DNA from: Apricaphanius iberus
Lineage: Eukaryota; Chordata; Actinopteri; Cyprinodontiformes; Aphaniidae
Assembly (NCBI GenBank): GCA_028564705.1
Contig: JAPXFQ010001662.1
Coordinates: forward strand, 4,152,001 to 4,216,000
Direction of reading: 5' to 3'
DNA: 64,000 nucleotides
Positions 24,401 through 36,400 of the stretch are shown here, piece after piece. The position numbers were made by a program, and so were the translations under genes. The notes beneath the pieces were generated by a model that saw only the letters and a list, made by a program, of their open reading frames with translations, did not search any database and was not told where the DNA came from. Numbering within the stretch: position 1 is the stretch's first letter; the number at the start of each line of letters is the position of its first letter.

Positions 24401-27400
24401 AACGGGAAAAAAAGAGATGTGGCGCTTATTAGTATAACTAACAATGAGAAACAGCAACAGAGAAGAGATATATGTAGATCTAAATGCCAAGGTATTAACA
24501 GATTACATCTGCCTCTAAGAAAATTTAATTTACAAAATTCGTTAACAATTGAAGCAGAAGAAATATAACTAAAAGTATAGTGTCAGAAAACTGGTGATAT
24601 TTTTGGGGAATAAAATAATCCTTTGAACAATAAATGTCACTGGGTGTGTTAACAAGGCATTACAAATTTTGGTGTGCACACTTAACATTTATCAAGAGAT
24701 CATTTGGAGTGTACATAATGACCTCCAGCCGGAGACTATTACTTCGTTGTTAATGAAATTACAATAGAAATGTGTGGTTTGTATACCACAAACTGACGTC
24801 AAAAGGAAATTAGAGCCATTAGAGGTTCTATAATGAAGTTTAGAGGTGCCTATCCCCAGCAGTCAACGGACAAGAGACAGGGTAAACCCTGGACAGGTCA
24901 ACAGTCCATCACAGGATGACATAGAGACAGACAGGACAAACATCCATGCAAGCACACACTCACACCTAAGGGGAATTTAGAGAGACTAAGTAACCTGACA
25001 GCCATGTTTTTGGACTGTGGGAAGAAGTCTGAGTACCTGGAGGGAACCCACGCATGCCCATGGAAATTCCATGCAGAAAGACTGGGATTTAAACTCAGGA
25101 CATTCTTGCTGCAGGGCAACAGTGCTACCAACTATGCCACTGTGCAGCCCAGCTCTAAGCCAATAACACCAAAACTACCACAAATAAACTCTACATGTAA
25201 TGATAATAAAAATCAAAATATAACTAATTAAAGTTTTCAATAATTTTCTAATTTACTGAAATCCACTACTCATCAGCCAATAATATTTTAGAGGTGAAAC
25301 TATGATGTGACAGCAATGACCCAACATTAGGGTTACGTAATCTCACAATAAAGTATGCAAATGTTTTGTCTGCACTAAAGAAATGTCCTTTCCCATGGCC
25401 CATCAATCATGCTAAATGACTGATGGTTTCGATGGTTATTTAACTAATAACTATCTCACCACTTGGGGGCCCCTATGGAGTCTGCTCAACAGCGATGTTG
25501 AGATGGAGCCCAATGAGGCATTGAACCACTTGAGCCAATTGTTTCAAGGAAGGGTTCATCTCATGGAGCATCATGTGAACAAAAATCCACCTATGGCCAA
25601 GTACACAATCACAGCCAGCTGTAGCTCTTAGCCACATAATGTGTGATGCATTAAAGAGCCTATATCATGCAAAATCAAGTTTTCAACCATCTGGTATTGC
25701 AATTTTCTCATAAAAAAAACAACAACAAAAAAAACGCGTGAAGGGGCAGTACAGACACCTGCACGCAGAGCGGTTTACCTCTGCTAGGGTTCCAAACACA
25801 CCATCCTCCTTCTCAAAGCTCATTACTACTTCAGTTTTTGGCAGCTTAAAACACTTTTTTTGTTGGGATTTTTTACTTTCTCTGTGAAAAAGCCCATTTG
25901 GCTGCATGGATTACAGGACTTTACTCTACATTCCTAAAGATGAGCTGCTGGATAAAAGAACAAAGACGCCTGATGGACAGACAAGTAAGTAGCTAAATGC
26001 TAATGTGTGTTAGCCATTTATCAAACTGCTTATGTAAGCTTATAATAGCTTTGTGTGGTTAATTAATTGATCTGTGGCATCTCAGAATGTTCAGTAAACG
26101 AGTGCAAACAACACCCGCGGCTTTTTTATATACTGGGCTGGAAAGATCTGCTTAATGGGCTCAGCTAGTTGTTTTCGGCTCTGTCTAAAACCTGGAGATT
26201 TAGCAACTGAAATAGGCTTTATTGACTCCCTCTGTTACAAAAAAATAAAAGAAGCCAAACGTCTGAGCCCTTAACATAAAAGAGTTTAATTGTGGTACTT
26301 CGGGCTTTTTAAATTTACTGACAGAATACTTTTTGAGATGAAGCTCGGCACTGTTTTTCTTAGTCTGGGCTGCTGTGGCTCTGCACAAGAGGAGCAGAGC
26401 TCGCTCGGGGCTCCTCCCCACCTGTGTGCGTGTGTGTGTGTTGGGGGGATGCAGGAGGCGAGATTATAGAGAAACGAGCCGTTTTACTTCGTGGTCCAAC
26501 ATTAACTACAGGATACAAGTTAAATCTCAGGACGGATTACTACTGTATAACACCAACACTAACATTTTAGCATATATAAGTCTATCCCAGAAGTTGGAAG
26601 CTGTAAAATAGCATGATATAGTCCCTTTAAAGTTGTAAGTCTGCTATGGCCCTTGGGAATGACTATGGGTTCCAAAAATATAATTTATCTTCGTAAAATA
26701 TTACAAATTTGAACAGTAAAAAAAAAATGTTATGCATTCTTTCTGTAAATTATCCCAAAATGGTAGTATCATATGTTATAGCAGGTTGTGTAGTAATGTT
26801 TTTCTGTCACTTTAAGCAAAAGACATGGAGTTAAGCAGGTGGAGGGAAGTGAAAGTAGTTGTGGTACTAGGAAGAGGGCACTGAATATGGTTGTATAACT
26901 TAGGCAATGATGTACAGAACAGGGGATACTTAATTAATTCTTATTAAGAAATAGCAGTTTCTTAAGAGTTTTATGTTTTAAGTGATTTTGCTACCATTTC
27001 ACAAGGCGTTTAAAAACACCTTTTCACAAGGCAAATAAAAAGGCTGTGTGAGACTGTATAATTTGGGGTAAGGTACAGTCATTTTTGCTTTCCCCAATAT
27101 TCGAGGAGTTTTTCCATCCTGCTAATATTTGGCTACTTATTCTCAAGAAAATCATAGTAATGCCTAAGCATAGATGAGGTGCTGTTATTGTACCCCAACT
27201 TTTTGGAACACAATAAACACTTCAGCTTTAAACAAAATAAGATGTTAAATACACATATTCATAAGCAAATCTAACTATTCTGACATAATGTTAGATTGAG
27301 GTTACCTAATTAGGAGTTATCATGTCAAAAATGTTTCCACACAGGGGAAATCCTCCTCCTCCTAGCTGGTTCCATTATCGCTCTGTCCTCACCCTCCTAA

Positions 27401-30400
27401 ATCTTCAAAATGTCTGTCTCTGCACTCTCAAAACTATATCCAAACTCAACTATCCAAACTATCAAAACTCTGTCCAAACTCCAACCTGACTGCAACTCTC
27501 CTACACAAACCCACATTTTGAAAGGAGCCTGAGGGGGTTATATTGCTGTCAAACCTCACAGCAAAAAGTGTACCACTTCTAGAAAGCAGTCACATAGTAC
27601 AGCGGGGCTTTAGACGTCATCGTTTTTGGCTCCTCCCCTAAATGAAGCAAGTTTCAATACGCACTTTGTGGAAACCGTCACTCCACTGCTCGACACACGC
27701 TTCGTAGTCTCGCCACACATTGTAACATCCCTACTGTTCAACATTAAATTTAAGAGCAAGATGGTCAGAAGATTATTAGGTATGAGGAAAAAACAATGTG
27801 CTGAAACCAAGGCAAGAATTAACAAATGCCGTAGCTTTTACATCTTTCATCCCAGTGAAAATGAAGCTGCACAAATGTCATATGAAAGAATAGCATATAC
27901 AATTTTGGGATTTAAAATTTGTGGTTGGTTGTTTTGGATAGCAGAGCATTTGAATATTTTCACAATTTTTTGTATTCATTCCTTAAAAGAAAAAATACAC
28001 TTTTAGTGAACTGCTGAAAGGGTTTGTACTTACTTTCCAAATCATCTGTCTCATAGTTTGAAAGATGGCCGAAGCTGGTCTTTCCATGGTCAACTAGTGC
28101 CTCCTCCTCTAGACCCTGGAAACAATGATAAAGAAGAGAGACAAAATAGTTTTAGAAGAAAAATACCTAATGTTAATAGTTTTGTTGAATGGATAATAAC
28201 AGGGTGGTTAAATGCCTTATCTGCCACAGAAATAAAAATGGAAGACAAAATTCCACTTATACCAAAATCAACAATAACTAGGTATTTACCAGGATTAGTG
28301 TTAATATATTGCATGAGATCATTTCAATTACACTCAAATATTGAATGCAGACAAATTTTATTATTATTATCTATAGGCAATGTTCCACAAAAAAATTAGC
28401 CTGGATTGATAAAACTGTATTTCTTTTTTATTACTCATGTCATAAAAGTTATGTTTCATAGCAACTCTAAGAGGTTGACTACAGCAAATAAAAAGAGAAA
28501 TACCTCTTTCAGACTATACCACCTAACATCAAAACACTAATAATTCCAGGACTTCAGTTAGGGAGACTTACAACCCCTGGGACACATAGCAGCAAATATA
28601 CACACCAATATCAAATTAAAGCATACACATACAATTAGACGCGTACTTGAATACATACACTTACAAAAATAAGCATTGTAATATATTAACAGCATAAAAA
28701 GGAGACACACTTAAACAGAGGCATAACTATTTTTTCCTTAACACAAGCCAAACTTTATGCAAATCCAGGCTCTGTCAGTGAAGACACTCCACAGATTCTT
28801 CCCCCCATGTGAATTAAATATTTCAGACCAAAGGAAAAAATGCAGATAGATGTGTCTCTAAACAAGAAAGGGATAATATATATACATAATGGAATGTAGA
28901 GCAATGGAAATATAAAGAAAGATTAACCTTCTTTTAAAGTAAAACTGGAAAATGTAGAGAAAGTAACCTAAAGCAGAGCAATAAATCTACTACAGGACAC
29001 CCAGACAAAAACAACAGCATTCTTGTTATAAGTGTGTTGGAATGTCCAAGTTAGATACCAGATTTCAACACAAAGAAATTCTGTGATGAGATAATAAAGA
29101 AAGTTTAGCAAATATAAATATGTGGTATTCACTGAATTTTTATGCCAACTGAAGGAAATTCTAAGCTTGCCATCAATTTACTGGAACTTGTTGCACACTA
29201 TAGGCCTTTATTTGTGCAACGTAGTTCTGCTATATATTTTAGAACCACAAAGGAGAACACATTGGACTATATACGATGTAATGGGAGCAGCTTGTCTAAA
29301 TAGTCAGTGAGTTTCAACTAAATGTGACATCATAAGATGAGACAGGAAAATCTTAATTTAGACAAACACCTTTATAGGTCATGTAAATACCCGTGGGGGG
29401 AGGGGGGTGTTAATATTGACTCCCACTGCTAGGTCTACACTACTTTATAATGTACTTTCCTTTTTTTACTAGTAGTTCACATATACTTAAGTGTAGTGAT
29501 TTATTTGATTTGTAAATGATCGTCAGTCTCTTATTGGCTAACATAAGTGTTGATTGTTTTGTCACCACACTTTAGATCTTGTGCTGACTTATGGCATTGA
29601 CTGTGAAGAAATAACAGTCTTTCCACATAACCCTATCATGTCTGATCATTTCCTTATCACTTTTAAACTTACTCTAATGGATCATATCAAACCTGAAAGA
29701 AAACTTCATTATACCAGAACGTTATCAGACAACGCTGTAGCAAATTTTAAAGAAGCTCTTCCAACTTTAATTTCCTCAGTTTATAAATGCAGAACAGAAA
29801 ACAGTGATTTAACTCGTGACCCCTCACAACTTGACATTTTAGTTCATAGCGTTAATTCCTCCCTGCGTCGGGCAATAGACAAAGTTGCCCCCTTGAAAAG
29901 GAAGGTGGCTAGCCATAGAAGATTAACTCCCTGGTTTAATTTAGAGCTACGTACCCTAAAGCAGAATGTTAGAAAACTAGAGAGAAAATGGCGCTCCACG
30001 CATTTACATGATTCCTTTTTAATATGGAAAAATAGTTTATTGCTATATAAAAAGAGCCTTCACACAGCTAGAACAGCATATTATTCATCTTTAATCGAGG
30101 AGAATAAAAATAATCCTAGGTTTCTTTTTAATACAGTTGCCAAACTCACACAGGATCATAGCTCTATCGAGCCAACCATTCCCCAAGCTCTAAGCAGTGA
30201 CGACTTCATGCAATTCTTTATAAATAAAATAGACTCCATAAAGAATAAGATAATTGGGAACCTTCCCAATATGCTTGCTTCCTCCTTAGTTAATGAGGCA
30301 GCCTCAAAAATGGTGGAACCTAATATATGCTTAAACTGCTTTAATGCAGCCGAACTTTGTGATGTACTAAAATTATTAGCTTCATCTAAACCTTCAACTT

Positions 30401-33400
30401 GCGTTTTAGACCCAATCCCAACTAAACTCTTAAAAGAAGTTTTCCCTCTGATCGCTGCTCCAATTTTAAATATAATGAATCTATCCTTAGTCAATGGATA
30501 TGTACCACAGGAGTTTAAGATTGCTGTAATTAAACCTCTACTTAAGAAACCCTCTCTTGATCAAAACGACTTAATTAACTATAGACCGATATCTAATCTT
30601 CCCTTCTTATCTAAAATTCTTGAGAAAATAGTTGCACACCAGATATGTGAGCATTTAAACAATAATGAGCTGTTTGAGAAGTTTCAGTCAGGCTTTAGAG
30701 CTCATCACAGCACTGAAACAGCTCTGGTGAAGGTTACTAATGATATTCTCATAGCCTCAGACAATGGACTGGTGACCATTCTGGTCCTGTTAGATCTCAG
30801 TGCTGCCTTTGACACTGTTGATCACAATATTCTCATAGAAAGGCTTCAAAGTGTCGGTATAATAGGAACAGCACTAGGTTGGTTTAAATCTTATTTGTCT
30901 AACAGATTTCAGTTTGTTCAGGTAAACAATAGATCTTCCTCAACCTCAATAGTTACTTGCGGAGTACCACAGGGTTCAGTGCTTGGGCCGATTCTCTTTA
31001 CTATATATATGCTTCCTATTGGTAAAATAATTAGGCAGCATGGGATAAAATTCCATAGTTACGCAGATGATACACAGCTATATCTATCCATAAATCCTGA
31101 TGAATCCAATCAGTTAGGTAGACTACAGGCATGTCTGGAAGACATAAAAACTTGGATGACTCTAAACTTCTTGCTTCTAAATTCTGATAAAACAGAAGTT
31201 GTCGTCTTTGGACCAGAAGCTCTGAAAAAGAAACTACTTAGTCAGCCCCTTCACCTGGACGGCATTAAATTAGCCTCCAGTAATAAAGCAAAAAACCTCG
31301 GTGTCATTTTTGACCAAGATATGTCATTTAGATCTCACATTAAAGAAGTCTGTAGGATTTCCTTTTTTCACCTTAGGAATATTACAAAAATTAGAACCAT
31401 CCTGTCCAGGAGTGATGCTGAAAAACTAGTCCATGCCTTTGTTACTTCAAGGCTGGATTACTGTAACTGTCTATTATCAGGTAGTCCACAGAATACAATT
31501 AAAAGTCTTCAGTTAGTTCAAAATGCTGCTGCTAGGATTCTGATGAATATTAAAAGAAGAGATCACATTTCCCCTGTTTTAGCTTCTCTTCACTGGCTCC
31601 CAGTAAAATCTAGAATAGAATTCAAGATCCTCCTTCTGACATATAAAGCCCTTAATAATCTAGCTCCATCATACATAAGAGACCTGATTGTTCCATATGT
31701 TCCTAACAGAGACCTTCGCTCTCAGACTGCAGGTTTACTGGTAGTTCCTAGGATTTCTAAAAGTAGAATGGGTGGCAGATCTTTCAGCTATCAGGCTCCC
31801 CTCCTATGGAACCGGCTCCCAGGGTTGGTTCGTGAAGCAGACAATTTGTCTATCTTTAAAACTAGGCTAAAAACTTTCCTCTTTGACAAAGCTTACAGTT
31901 AGAGATATGTTTATAGGTAGTTAGAGTCAGGTCAGACAGGTAGATAGGAAGAGACAGGTTAATGTTAGTAGTCAGGCAGAGTGTCAAAAGTTAGGAAGAG
32001 ATAGGAAGAGGTAGAGTAGCTAGGTAGAGATAGATTAATGTAAGCCAGGTAAAGATCCGGAGCCGGTCGCGGCTTACCGCCGCGGAAGAAATGTGCCCCA
32101 CAGGGGCCAGCCAGCGCCGGAGAGAGGTCCCTCAAGGGGATCCTCCCGCACAGTGCGGCCGCCCATTACCTGCCGGGTTGAATCCCCTGGGCAGACTGTG
32201 CGGACCCCACCCGTTTATCTCTTAAACGTTTCTCGCCCTCTTCAACTCTGTCCTCTCAGTTCTGTCTATTTTTCCTTAAGATAGTTGTCGACTATCGGTC
32301 TCGTGCCGGTATTTAGCCTTAGATGGAGTTTACCACCCACTTTGGGCTGCATTCTCAAACAACCCGACTCCGAGAAGACCCCGGCATGACGGGGGCCGTT
32401 ACCGGCCCTACACCGTCCACGGGTCAGGAGGACTCAGACAGAGTGTTGGTAGCCAGGTCTCCTAGTAGCTAGGAGACAGGTTAATGTTAGTAGCTATGCT
32501 GCTTTAGGCTAGGCTGTTGGAGGACATTATTAGGGTCTGTTCCTACTTTCTCTCCTACTTCTCCCCAACTGCATGATGTGCTGTCAATTCAAGCACTAAC
32601 CTGTTTTCTATTATAGTAGGTGCTCCGGATTAGCCCTGCTTGACGACCCTGACTAAGATGGCATTGCAGTGACGGAAAATTCTCCACGTCCTGCAACAAA
32701 CTTGTGCATCAGTTCTATTGCTCTTTCTGTGTCTCTGTTATGTATTCTCCAAGCCACAGACGGTCGCGGCAGATAACCGCTTGTGCTGAGCCTGGTTCTG
32801 CCGGAGGTTTCTTCCTGTTAAAAGGGAGTTTTTCCTTCCCACTGTCGCTGCATGCTTGCTCAGTATGAGGGATTGCTGAGAATTCCACGACGCAATCTTC
32901 TGTGGTTCTGTAATTTCTACACTAAACATTGTATTGTAATAACTCTTTTTGTAAAGTGCCTTGAGATGACATCTGTTGTGAAATGGCGCTATATAAATAA
33001 ACTGAATTGAATTGAATTGTTTTGTTTAGTTTTTTATCTGGACAAATACAATAGTTCTTTCAAGAGACAGAATCCTTAAATCAAGGATCTTTAATTTTAC
33101 TCCTTCCAGTGAATCATGGGGAGGCATGGCTGGTGAATGTAGAGACAAACGGAGCTCTTAGCCACATACTGGTTGGAAACATGATGCTGGAATAACATCA
33201 GGGCCTTTTGTTCCTCAGCATGTCAGTCACCTCCACCAACCATCCTTCCATTTGTATGGAAAGCACATCACTCATCTGCTGCTCGCATTTTTTCAATCCT
33301 TTGCCTGCTACTATTAAAATGTTATTGATGACATTCAAATTTTCACACATCATCTTCGTTCAATTGTATATCTTCCTCAAACAATAAGTGATGTTGTCTG

Positions 33401-36400
33401 TGGATGTGTTCGTATGTTTGCGATTATGTTTTTTGCCTCCTCAGCTGTTTATAGATTTACATGATAATGATTGCTTGGATGCGAAGCTGCCTTTTTAGAA
33501 ATCAGAAGAAGCAAGAAATTAGTCTCTTGTAAGGGATAGTTGCAGAATGAAGGGCAACTAAAGCCAATTAATGACTTGCCAATTGCAATTTGTGCTCAAT
33601 AAGCAGCTAACCTGACTTTTAAAGTATTCATCCTATTTAAACTTTGATAAATTTAATCAAATTATACAAACACATAGAAATTGAATATATATACCGTCTT
33701 CTTTGCAAGCTCAGTCAAACTGAATGGAAAGAGACTGAGAACATTAATTGTCAGTGCTTGTCATGGATTCTTAGGCCTTAACTAGCCCATTGTAACACCT
33801 GAACATTCTTTGAACTACATAATTTGATTGTAGCTCTGGCATGATGATGGCACTGCCATGTTTCGGAATGTGAATGGTGTAATTTGGTTGCTGTGTAGTG
33901 CTACATTCCCACCTCACATTTTCACAATAAATAAAGGTTTGGTTCAATCTGACCAGAACACCTTCTTCTGCACAGCTGCTACATCAACTGCGCAGCTTGC
34001 AGCATACTAAAACAAAACCTCAATTTAGAATGACATTTTCATTGTTCATTATTTTATTTGTGCTCACAAAGAACTTGTTGTAGGTTTTATATTTAATTTT
34101 AGCAGAAACATGATACAATCTCTGTGATTATGATGAAATAACTGCTACTTTATCATTGAGCTTCTTAAAATACTTCTCCACAAAATCTGTCTACTTTACA
34201 ATGCTCATTTGTGTGCTAAAGTGAAGAATCATGGTTTACGTGCATGTTGTCCTAATGACAGCTTAGTAGGCTCTAAGCACTTGTTAGAGTATGTGGTGCC
34301 CTTAACCCCGTGTTTCTTGGAACAATCCAAGAACACGTGATGAAACCTGTCACATAGCTTTGTCAAAAATAAACCCCAGTACATCTAACACAGTCCCTGA
34401 GGCAAAAGGCTGGGGAGAGTGAGATTGCTTCTGTTTTCCTCGGCCACAGCTGTGTTTTGCGGGTCTAAATGGCTAACGTCACTGGTGGAGGCTAGTAGGA
34501 GGAAGGAACTAACCTCTGAGTAAGAAAAGTCAACATTAATACAAGGCTGCTGACAGCACGCAGATATGTGGAACTGGCCATTGGTTAACAATTGTGTCCA
34601 TCCATGGAACATATTAAAAAAGATGGACTCATAAATAATATATATATATAATTTATGAGTCCATCTTTTTTATTTTTTTGGCATGTAGGTATATATGCCA
34701 AATGTGAGAATTTTTCAACAACTTTCTTCTAATTCAAAAATTTACACACCACAAGATACTTATGCCTTTCGATAATTTGAAAATACAGGTTCCTTGTGTG
34801 ACATAATGGAAATATTAAAAAAAGTTATCCAAGAACAACAGTGTTGACCTTAACAAGGTTCATCCTTAGGTACAATTTCCAGATGACTAAAGACACACAA
34901 TCACAGAACATGGAACTATTAACACCCTGGTGACGTCAAGATGTTATACCATTCAGGAAAGAAACGGGTTCTGTTGTGCAAAAGATGAACATGTTTTTAT
35001 GTTATATGTAAGCATCATCCCTGGAACAAAAGTAAAAGTTAGTGTTAGGGAGAGAGCCTTAATTTCAACAATGAAATTAGTTCCTTGCTGACATGGTTGA
35101 AGGGCCACTTAGTGAGGAAAAATCCGCTACTCTGGAAGAGACAAAGGATCAGGATATTAGTTTGGAACTGGACTTATAGGGAAAAGACTATAAATTTGAA
35201 GAAGTGTCCAGTGATCTAATAAAACAGAAATTGAAGTGATAGTCATTAATTACTATTCCTCCCTTTAGAGAAGAGAGAAGAATCTCAAAAGCCTGAGAAT
35301 ACCATACCAACTCTGAAGTACAGTGGTGGAGGATCATGTGAATCTATTGCTGATGGAGGGAGAGGTGGAATTCACAAAAAAGATGGACTCATAAATTAAA
35401 AAAAATTATGTGGAAAACTATTGAAGGCATATCTTAAAAGATAAGCCATGATTACAGGCACATATAAGTCTTCCAAATATTGTCGACATTAACCATAATG
35501 CCAAGTGGTTTAAGCACAACAATTTCAGGTTTGAAAAGGCAGGCTCAAGACTCACCTTTTTACCTAAGTTTTTACCTAAGCTATTTTTTATATTTTGTAT
35601 AGTGTTTCCTTTAGGATTTTATTTTAGCAGAGGGCCTTCCCCCCCAGCCCCCCCCCCAAAAAAACGTCCAGTCTAGTATGAAACTGAAATGACACTTCGC
35701 TGCAAACAAAAATATATTTTTTCACCCCAATTCAGATACGAGGCATTTTCGAGAATCTACAACAGAAATTCTTAATAGGAAAATCAAAATGCTTTGAAGT
35801 GCAGCGCTACCCTCCAGTGTGTATGTAAGCCATAGTCTAAATGGGTAATATGGCATAAGATCTTTCCCTTAAACACGGAAAAGTGAACTTACCTGGTTAT
35901 GTTCATTTTAACAAACTCATCTGAAAATAAAGTAATGAATAATAGCGTTATCAGCGTATGATTTAAAAATAACAAAACGGGGGGGGGGGGGGGGTGTCTA
36001 TGGTCTACTGTTTAATAGCTATATATCTTACTGTATATATCTTATATATATCCATATATCTTACTGTAGCATTCAGTCAATATTGAGAAGGCCAGAACTA
36101 TTAAGCTGTCCGTGTCATCAACCAACAGTTCTGGCCTTCTCAATATTGACTGAATGCTACAGTAAGAGCTTGTTCCCCTTATCAACTGAAGCTAGAAATG
36201 ATTTATTCTTTAAACCTTCCGTATTTTCTTCTCCGTTCACCGTTAGTTTACCTTTATGACGCCACCTTTCTCTCAACAAATTTACGTGTTTAATTCAACT
36301 CACGTCACCTTACTTCCTGTTACTGGAAACCTTCAAAATAAAAGCTCATAAACATTTTCCATAGTAAACAAAGAAATAGTTAACCTTTACATAGAGCAAT

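Larger units (their letters stand above)
23802..28033 (-). other. slc4a7 intron 2, with a SINE and a TTAA element
   Basis: 4.2-kb intron. It contains the SINE at 24846-25150 and the TTAA-flanked element at 25655-26626. A C/T-rich patch with repeated atccaaact-like units lies at 27340-27520. I can name nothing else; the ORF at 27626-28006 has no recognisable similarity. Confidence 0.7.

Noticed and set aside
24898..25231. ORFs of 75-77 codons on both strands
   Set aside because: They lie in a tRNA-derived SINE and are chance frames.
27340..27520. Possible tandem repeat of atccaaact units
   Set aside because: The units are too irregular to call a repeat array; listed only as a C/T-rich patch.
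32093..32284. 63-codon plus-strand ORF in the LINE 3' region
   Set aside because: It falls in the GC-rich untranslated block after the RT stop; no recognisable protein.
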